A stretch of 8,779 nucleotides of DNA from Chloroflexota bacterium. Lineage in GTDB: Bacteria; Chloroflexota; Chloroflexia; Thermomicrobiales; UBA6265. The translations under genes were made by a program, and so were the position numbers. Of this stretch, positions 1 through 4,670 are shown one piece after another (the stretch's first letter is position 1; each line of letters opens with the position of its first letter). Below the pieces are notes generated by a model that was not told the DNA's origin, did not search any database, and saw nothing but the letters and a program-made list of their open reading frames with translations. Where the stretch lies: assembly GCA_023392645.1 (NCBI GenBank), contig JAEVYR010000562.1:1-8779 (forward strand), given 5' to 3'.

Positions 1-143
1 AACCGGAGCCGACGCCGACACAGCCGGCGATCGAGCCGGCCAACCCGACGACCCTTCCGGAGGTGACGGCGCCGACGGAGGACGAGCCGCCACTGATCGA
101 ACCGATCGGAGGCAGTACAGTTGAGAACGAAACACATGGGTGA
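1..143 (+). CDS. 3' end of a gene with a Pro/Thr/Glu-rich C-terminal tail (5' end outside window)
   Basis: The frame beginning at base 3 is open to a TGA at 141-143. It encodes a low-complexity tail rich in Pro, Thr and Glu (starts PEPTPTQPAIEP, ends STVENETHG). The other two frames give Arg/Ser-rich or Asp/Gly-rich translations, and one of them stops early. No folded domain is visible, so the product cannot be identified from this part. Inference from context: in many bacteria the gene before coaBC is rpoZ (RNA polymerase omega), and omega proteins can carry acidic, Pro-rich tails, so rpoZ is the leading guess. The 18-base gap to the next gene fits a shared operon. Confidence is good that this frame is coding and low for the identity. 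Confidence 0.55.
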   Translation, partial: PEPTPTQPAIEPANPTTLPEVTAPTEDEPPLIEPIGGSTVENETHG

Positions 144-161
144 GTCATCGCCCGGGAGTGT

Positions 162-1442
162 GTGTGTGATGTGCGAGAACTTGACGATTCTTTGGACAGG
201 ACGCCGGTTGTGACGTCGCCCGACCTTGGTGTGCCGCGGGCGCTGCTGGACGGCAAGCGGATCGTGCTCGGCGTGACGGGCGGGATCGCCGCCTACAAGG
301 CCGCGGATCTCGCCAGCTATCTCGTGCAGCAGGGTGTATCGCTGCGTGTGGCGATGACCGATGCGGCGATGCGCTTCGTCGGTCCCATGACGTTCGAGGC
401 GATGACGAAGCAGCCGGTCTACACGAGTGTGTTCGACGGCTGGGGTGACGGCGAGGCGGGTCACGTCACGCTCGCCTCGACCGCCGACGCAGTGCTGGTG
501 GCGCCGGCGACGGCGGACACGATCGCGGCGATGGCGCAGGGCTTCGCGCGGGACATGCTGACCGCGGTGTTGCTCGGCACGAGCGCACCGATCGTGGTGG
601 CGCCGGCGATGGAGCATCACATGTGGCATCACCCCGCCACGCAGGCGAATGTCGCGCTGCTGCGCGAGCGGGGCGTGGCGATCGTCGAGCCGGAATCGGG
701 CCGCCTCGCCTCCGGTGCCTCGGGTGATGGTCGCCTCGCGCGCCGGGAGGCGATCGTGGCGGCCATCCGGGGTGTCCTGGCGAGGTCCGGCCCGCTGTCG
801 GGGCTGCGCGTGGTCGTCTCGGCGGGCGGAACCCACGAAGCGATCGATCCGGTTCGTTTCATCGGCAATCGTTCGTCGGGGCAGATGGGCGTCGCCATCG
901 CCGAAGCGGCGTTCGACGCTGGCGCGACGGTGACGACCGTGGTCGGGCCGACCGTGACCACGCCGCCGTCCGTCGGCGATTCGGTACAGATCGAATCGGC
1001 GCGCGAGATGGCCGATGCGGTCGAGGCGGCCTGTCAGCATGCCGACGTGTTGGTTATGGCGGCGGCGGTGGCCGATTTTCGTCCAGAATCCGCGGCGACC
1101 TCGAAGATCAAGAAGGGACCCGGCACCGACGCGCCGGTGATCGCGCTGACGCGCAATCCCGATATCCTCGCCGGCGTGGACGTGCCCGGCCTCGTCAAGA
1201 TCGGATTCGCCGCCGAGACCGACGACCTGCTGGCCAACGCCGCCGACAAGCTGCGCCGCAAGGGGTTGGCGATGATCGTCGCCAACGACGCGGTCGCGAC
1301 GATCGGCAGCGGCAAGAGCCAGGCGACGCTGCTGTATCGCGAGGGCGAGCCCGAGCCGTTGCCAGCGATGCCGAAGGTCGAGCTTGCGCGAGTGATCATC
1401 GAGCGGGTCGGCCGGCTGTGGCGCGAGGCGACCGATGCTTGA
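162..1442 (+). CDS. coaBC: Bifunctional phosphopantothenoylcysteine decarboxylase / phosphopantothenate-cysteine ligase (CoaBC, Dfp)
   Basis: CoaBC carries out two consecutive cytoplasmic steps of coenzyme A synthesis: CTP-dependent joining of cysteine to 4'-phosphopantothenate, then FMN-dependent decarboxylation to 4'-phosphopantetheine. The N-terminal flavoprotein (CoaC) half shows VTGGIAAYKAADL (about residues 38-50), His101 in the HIEL-like position, APATADTIAAMAQG (114-127) and PAMEHHMWHHPAT (148-160). The C-terminal ligase (CoaB) half shows AGGTHEAIDPVRFIGNRSSG (221-240), AAAVADFRP (300-308), KIKK (315-318), GFAAET (348-353) and IVANDAV (372-378). At 426 residues it is a normal full-length fusion. 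The clamp motif that is usually ACG reads ASG (Ser184). The start is uncertain: GTG 162 has GGGAG only 3 bases upstream, while GTG 210, preceded by GGACAGG at good spacing, gives a protein 16 residues shorter that still contains the whole flavodoxin-like fold. The stop overlaps the next gene. Confidence 0.95.
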   Translation: MCDVRELDDSLDRTPVVTSPDLGVPRALLDGKRIVLGVTGGIAAYKAADLASYLVQQGVSLRVAMTDAAMRFVGPMTFEAMTKQPVYTSVFDGWGDGEAGHVTLASTADAVLVAPATADTIAAMAQGFARDMLTAVLLGTSAPIVVAPAMEHHMWHHPATQANVALLRERGVAIVEPESGRLASGASGDGRLARREAIVAAIRGVLARSGPLSGLRVVVSAGGTHEAIDPVRFIGNRSSGQMGVAIAEAAFDAGATVTTVVGPTVTTPPSVGDSVQIESAREMADAVEAACQHADVLVMAAAVADFRPESAATSKIKKGPGTDAPVIALTRNPDILAGVDVPGLVKIGFAAETDDLLANAADKLRRKGLAMIVANDAVATIGSGKSQATLLYREGEPEPLPAMPKVELARVIIERVGRLWREATDA

Positions 1443-1773
1443 CCAGGCCTACCAGCGCCGCCGCCAGCGGATATCGGAGCAGCGATCCTATGCGGTCGCG
1501 ATCGTGGCGCTCAACGTGTACGCCGCGATCGCCGCGGTGATCGTCTTGCGCACGGTGCTGGTGGCGCTCGGCGCGACGCAGAGCATCTGGATGGGGCGGT
1601 TCATCGAGCGAGTCCTGGGCCGCGTGACCGGGCCAATGGAGATGCTGCCGGGCGCCACTCGTGAGATCATCGGTCCGTTCACGATGGTCGACATCTCGCT
1701 GCTGGGGCTCGTGTTGCTGTTTCCGCTCGGCGTGGTCGCCACGGGTGGTACGATCAGACGACGACTCGATTGA
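1435..1773 (+). CDS. Small two-span membrane protein, YggT-like
   Basis: A 112-residue protein with a basic N terminus (QRRRQRISEQR). It has a first membrane span at about residues 19-46 and a second at about 86-106, joined by an amphipathic loop containing RFIERVLGRVTGPMEMLPG. YggT-family proteins have two hydrophobic segments with a Pro/Arg-containing stretch followed by an Asp-Ile/Leu-Ser motif just before the second span. Here VDISLLGLVLL fits that pattern, so YggT-like is a reasonable but distant assignment made from memory of the family. YggT proteins are linked to envelope and osmotic functions, but no biochemical activity can be read from the sequence. The ATG overlaps the end of coaBC by 8 bases and GAGG (1425-1428) lies 6 bases upstream, indicating translational coupling with coaBC. 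Confidence 0.75.
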   Translation: MLDQAYQRRRQRISEQRSYAVAIVALNVYAAIAAVIVLRTVLVALGATQSIWMGRFIERVLGRVTGPMEMLPGATREIIGPFTMVDISLLGLVLLFPLGVVATGGTIRRRLD

Positions 1774-1799
1774 GTGAGCGATTTTGGGAGAGTAGCATC

Positions 1800-1919
1800 A
1801 TGATGAAGAACCTTGCGCGAGGAGTCCTTGGTCTCGTGCTGACCGCGGCGGCGACCTGGCTGACGAACTACATCGTCGACCAGATCTTCGGTCCCGATCC
1901 GGAGTCGGAGAACGCCTGA
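1800..1919 (+). CDS. 39-residue membrane microprotein
   Basis: This short frame begins with two consecutive ATG codons (1800 and 1803) and ends with TGA at 1917-1919. GGGAG at 1786-1790 is 9 bases before the first ATG, an ideal ribosome binding site. The product begins MMKNLARGVLGLVL. It has two basic residues near the N terminus, one hydrophobic segment at about residues 8-30 and an acidic tail (FGPDPESENA). This is the layout of a single-span membrane microprotein with the tail on the far side or in a loop. It lies 26 bases after the YggT-like gene and just before the hairpin at 1943-1973, so it is probably the last gene before an attenuation point. No family is recognised. The ribosome binding site, codon choice and charge layout support it, but length alone could not. 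Confidence 0.6.
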   Translation: MMKNLARGVLGLVLTAAATWLTNYIVDQIFGPDPESENA

Positions 1920-1942
1920 GCCGGGGTTGAGGCACGTGGATT

Positions 1943-1973
1943 GGCACCGGACGAGCGAGACTCGTCCGGTGCC
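1943..1973 (+). terminator. Perfect 13-bp hairpin, weak U-tract: candidate leaky terminator/attenuator
   Basis: GGCACCGGACGAG (1943-1955) and its exact reverse complement CTCGTCCGGTGCC (1961-1973) are separated by a 5-base loop. It starts 24 bases after the microprotein stop and ends 21 bases before the GTG start of the lipid kinase. The downstream bases (GTCGTTCCC) are only weakly T-rich, so termination may be partial, or the hairpin may act as an RNA-processing or stability element separating expression of the two parts of the operon. No promoter fits in the short space between hairpin and kinase, which argues for read-through. Confidence 0.6.
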
Positions 1974-1994
1974 GTCGTTCCCGGGAGAGAGCAC

Positions 1995-2918
1995 GTGACG
2001 AACGAGCGGGACGATTATGAACCGAGCATCGTCCGGCCCGGGGACCGCCTGCTGGCGATCGCGAACCCGGCGACACGGCGCGACGTTCGCCAGATCATCG
2101 GAGCGCTTCGGCATGCGGCTCCGGACGGCGTGACGATCGATACCCACATCACGCGGCGCGCGGGACAGGCGCGCGAGCTGGCGGAGCAATACGGAAGCGG
2201 CGCGCGGCTGCTGGTCGCGATCGGCGGCGATGGCACGGTGGGTGACGTTGCCGCCGCCGCCGTGGATCACGCCATTCCGCTGGCGATCCTGCCGGGCGGA
2301 TCGACGAACATCATCGCTCGCGAGCTGGGCATTCCGTCCGATCCGGCGGCTGGCGCGGCGCTCATCTTCGGCCAGCATCGGCTTGTGACGATGGATGCGG
2401 GCGTTTGCGGCGATCGCATCTTCCTGCACATGGTCGGGGCGGGGTTCGACAGTCGTTTTTTCGCCCGCAGCAACCAGGCGCTCAAGCGGAAGTTCGGCTG
2501 GCTGGCCTACCTGCCAGCGGCGACGCGCACCCTGTTCGACAAGCCGGTCGAGACCCGCGTGGTGGTGGACGGCGACGAGGTACGAGCGATCACGACGATG
2601 GTGCTCGTGGCCAATGGCCCATCCGTGATCCACCCGTCGCTGCGGATCGCTTCGGAAATTTCCGTATCGGATGGCGTGTTCGATGTGTTCATGATCACCG
2701 CTCGCTCCGGCGCCGAAAAGGCGGGGGTGCTGGGACGAATGTTCACCCGACAGATCGACGCGTCACCTCACGTGATCCGGCTGCGAGGTCGGGAGGTCGT
2801 GATCGAGACCGATCCGCCGTTGCCGGTGCAGTTCGACGGCGATGTCGATGGCGAAACACCGGTGCAACTGCGCATGCTGCCCGGTGCCGTGCGCCTCGTG
2901 GTGCCGCCGGGGCCGTGA
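1995..2918 (+). CDS. Diacylglycerol/lipid kinase family protein (DAGK catalytic domain, YegS/BmrU type)
   Basis: This is an ATP-dependent lipid kinase of the diacylglycerol kinase catalytic-domain family, probably phosphorylating diacylglycerol or a related lipid at the inner face of the membrane to recycle it into phospholipid synthesis. Visible motifs, numbered from the GTG at 1995, are LLAIANPATRRDV (about 19-31), the nucleotide-binding GGDGT (77-81), PGGSTNIIARELGIP (100-114), GAGFD (148-152), SDGVFDVFMI (225-234) and the late DGDVDGE (281-287) typical of the C-terminal beta domain. At 307 residues the length is normal. The longer open frame from TTG 1941 is rejected as start because it would translate through the 13-bp hairpin; GTG 1995 has GGGAG at 1983-1987, 7 bases upstream. 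The exact substrate cannot be decided, and sphingosine kinase-like annotations are equally compatible. The motif ST in place of the more common GT(A/D) before N is a minor variation. Confidence 0.9.
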   Translation: MTNERDDYEPSIVRPGDRLLAIANPATRRDVRQIIGALRHAAPDGVTIDTHITRRAGQARELAEQYGSGARLLVAIGGDGTVGDVAAAAVDHAIPLAILPGGSTNIIARELGIPSDPAAGAALIFGQHRLVTMDAGVCGDRIFLHMVGAGFDSRFFARSNQALKRKFGWLAYLPAATRTLFDKPVETRVVVDGDEVRAITTMVLVANGPSVIHPSLRIASEISVSDGVFDVFMITARSGAEKAGVLGRMFTRQIDASPHVIRLRGREVVIETDPPLPVQFDGDVDGETPVQLRMLPGAVRLVVPPGP

Positions 2919-3457
2919 TTCGTTGACTAGTTGATCGTTCAGGTGGCCAACGAAAATAACCTGGCCGGTGGCCGCCCAACGGGTTTTCTCGGAACGACGG
3001 CGTCCCTCGGGCGGCCTGATTTCGGCGCATACGCGGCCGGCTGAGGGTCTGGATCGATCAGTCAGCCCAGATGGCTAAGTTTTCGGGTATGGGCTCCGTT
3101 GGCCAGGTGACGTCGACGTCGAGCCGGGTGCGCGCTCCCTGCGGTCGGGCCGTATGGGCGGCCCGCGACGCACGGCCGCCACGACAGAGCTTCACAATGC
3201 ATCGCCGGTTGACCATCGCATCAGGAAGCGTCGGCAAGAAAACGGGCCACGGATGATTCCGTGGCCCGGGAGTTTCTGTCGCTGATGCGGATGCGCTTAC
3301 CCGGATCGTTCACGAACGCTTCCCAGGGAATGCGGCTCCCGCGCGGGAGGGCATTGATCGCGCGTTCGCGGGATTCCCGTTGCGCTGGTGCGCTCGCTCA
3401 ACGCCTGGGCCGAGCGCAGCGAAGGCATCTCCGCTACGCCATCGTGAGCACTCCAGG
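2919..3457. other. 539-base gene-free interval between convergent genes, with several inverted repeats
   Basis: The open frames here (for example ATG 3071 to 3256 and 3261 to 3503, + strand) have no ribosome binding site, domain or sensible composition, and are treated as chance. Structure seen includes AGCCCA/TGGGCT (3064-3069 / 3090-3095) and CGGGCCG/CGGCCCG with a 6-base loop (3146-3152 / 3159-3165), enclosed by GTGCG/CGCAC (3128-3132 / 3169-3173). There are also CGTTC/GAACG (3307-3318), a 14-bp perfect palindrome CTCCCGCGCGGGAG (3336-3349) and the terminator described separately. I looked for tRNA, tmRNA, RNase P and SRP RNA signatures and found none. An unidentified small RNA at about 3060-3240 is possible. 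Confidence 0.4.
3243..3268 (-). terminator. Intrinsic terminator for the minus-strand RodZ-like gene
   Basis: CGGGCCACGGA (3243-3253) and TCCGTGGCCCG (3258-3268) form a perfect 11-bp stem with a 4-base loop. Read on the minus strand, the stem is followed directly by TTTTCTT, a good U-tract, so the terminator is oriented for transcription coming from the RodZ-like gene, whose stop lies about 190 bases away. On the + strand the hairpin is followed by GGGAGTTTCTG, so it may weakly stop transcripts from the lipid kinase side too. Confidence 0.8.
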
Positions 3458-4417
3458 TCAGCTGGTGGGAGCGCAGGAACCTTCGTCGGCCTTGAGGATG
3501 TAGTAGGCCTCGCCCGGCTCATAGCCCATGTTGAACGCCGGCGTGCCGCACGAGTTGAGGAACATCGTGTTGGCGCCAGACGTCGTGTAGACCTCGAATT
3601 CCGACCCGGTGAAGAAGGCGGTCGTTTCGCCGGCGGCGATATCGCCCTCGAACACCGGAGCGCCGTCGGCGGTGACAGACACATAGATGTCACTGGCGGC
3701 CGTGACCGCGATGCTGGTCACGAAGGAGCCATTGGTGGGAGCCGCGGCCTCGGTCTGGACCTGCTCGGTTTCCACCGGCTCGATCGCTTCCTCAACCTGC
3801 TCGGTTTCGGCGGGCTGCGTGGCGGGTTCTTCCTGCGCGGCGAGCTGGTTGTCGCCCTCGCTGGCTGGTTGTGTCCGGCCGGTTGCGACTCGCTCGTCGG
3901 CGGTGGTCGGAGCGACCTCCGGCGTCGGCGATGGGGTTGCTGTCGGGGTGGGGGGAGACTCGGTGGGCATGGCGATGTCGTTCGCGAACGGCGTCACCGT
4001 GGCGACGATTTCCGTCGCGGCAGGCTCCTCGGAGGGAGGCTGGACGAAGGCGCTGTAGCCCCAGGCGAAGACGATGGCGCTCAGTACCACGGAAAACGCG
4101 ATGATCGCGAAGTTGGGGGCCCAGTGGGACGGCATATTGACGGGCGGAACGGCCGCGACGCCGGGTGTGGTGCGAACATCGTCGCCACCGCGCGCCTCCT
4201 CGAACGACGAGAGGAGCCGCGAGGGGTCGAGGTCGAGATACATCGCGTAGTTGCGCACGATGCCCCGCTGATAGATCAGCGGCGGGAGCGCGGCGAAGTT
4301 TTCGTCCTCAAGCGCGGCGAGGTGGTTCCGGTTGATCCGCGTCGCCTGCTCGGCTTCTTTCAGCGTGACGCCCTTGTGGGCGCGCGCCTGCTTGAGGGTT
4401 TCTCCAAAGTTGGCCAT
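3458..4417 (-). CDS. RodZ-like protein: cytoplasmic helix-turn-helix, one membrane span, extracytoplasmic RodZ C-terminal-type domain
   Basis: RodZ-type proteins tie the MreB/elongation machinery to the cell envelope through a cytoplasmic Cro/C1-like helix-turn-helix. Here the fold spans residues 1-72: FGETLKQARAHKGVTLKEAE, then TRINRNHLAALE and PLIYQRGIVRNYAMYLDLD. A single hydrophobic span follows at about 101-125, then a Thr/Pro/Glu-rich linker at about 127-230 containing TPTATPSPTPE and a repeated ETEQV. Residues about 233-310 form a DUF4115/RodZ_C-like beta domain (AASDIYVSVTADGAPVFEGD, then GETTAFF). Two Cys (290 and 315) lie in the exported part and could form a disulfide. The ATG at 4417 is chosen because family members begin right at this motif. 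Upstream in-frame ATGs (4465, 4492) add only Pro/Arg-rich sequence and lack a ribosome binding site. The site before 4417 is itself weak. Length 319 is typical. A membrane-bound transcription regulator is the alternative reading. Confidence 0.85.
   Translation of the reverse strand: MANFGETLKQARAHKGVTLKEAEQATRINRNHLAALEDENFAALPPLIYQRGIVRNYAMYLDLDPSRLLSSFEEARGGDDVRTTPGVAAVPPVNMPSHWAPNFAIIAFSVVLSAIVFAWGYSAFVQPPSEEPAATEIVATVTPFANDIAMPTESPPTPTATPSPTPEVAPTTADERVATGRTQPASEGDNQLAAQEEPATQPAETEQVEEAIEPVETEQVQTEAAAPTNGSFVTSIAVTAASDIYVSVTADGAPVFEGDIAAGETTAFFTGSEFEVYTTSGANTMFLNSCGTPAFNMGYEPGEAYYILKADEGSCAPTS
3759..3808 (-). repeat. Direct repeat within the RodZ-like linker
   Basis: The 14-base string ACCTGCTCGGTTTC occurs at 3759-3772 and again at 3795-3808, exactly 36 bases (12 codons) apart. 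It encodes the repeated peptide ETEQV (residues 204-208 and 216-220). This is a small in-frame duplication in the flexible linker, likely to vary in copy number between strains. Confidence 0.7.
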
Positions 4418-4670
4418 AGGCGGTCCAATGGCTCCATGTCTGTTGGGCGCGGGTCGGGAGCTCATGGGGCGCGGCGTGTGCCTGGACGGCACACATCCAT
4501 GTCAACTGGCCTGGTGGCCGTCGCCATGAGAGACACGAGTGGAATGCGGTGCCGAAGCGATGGTGTCCCTCCCCCACAAACTGCCTCCAGTGTACCCCGA
4601 AAATGTGCCGATTTGGCTGGCACCGTCGACGAGTTCGTATTTTGCTCGTACGTACAAGCCATGCTCTCGC
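4418..4670 (-). promoter_or_regulatory. 253-base gap upstream of the RodZ-like gene with inverted repeats and a TTGACA element
   Basis: No credible gene is seen here. A minus-strand frame starting at the GTG that overlaps the preceding stop (4674 to 4462) has mixed third-position bases and no domain. On the minus strand TTGACA (4505-4500) is a perfect -35 hexamer, but the bases at -10 spacing (GGCACA) are poor. That same place holds a 7-bp inverted repeat GTGTGCC-N5-GGCACAC (4476-4494). A second related repeat, GTGCC-N9-GGCAC, lies at 4605-4623. These may be operator sites for a regulator, or stems in a leader. A separate promoter for the RodZ-like gene is likely given the gap length but is not proven. 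Confidence 0.4.

Noticed and set aside
1941..1994. Upstream TTG start for the lipid kinase
   Set aside because: The extension would encode the 13-bp hairpin and lacks a ribosome binding site. GTG 1995 has GGGAG at good spacing.
1488..2633. 381-codon minus-strand frame across the YggT-like gene, microprotein and lipid kinase
   Set aside because: It overlaps three better supported + strand genes and gives an Arg/His-rich product with no motif.
3071..3503. Two short + strand frames in the convergent intergenic region (3071-3256, 3261-3503)
   Set aside because: No ribosome binding site and low-information Arg/Ser-rich products. The second begins inside the terminator stem.
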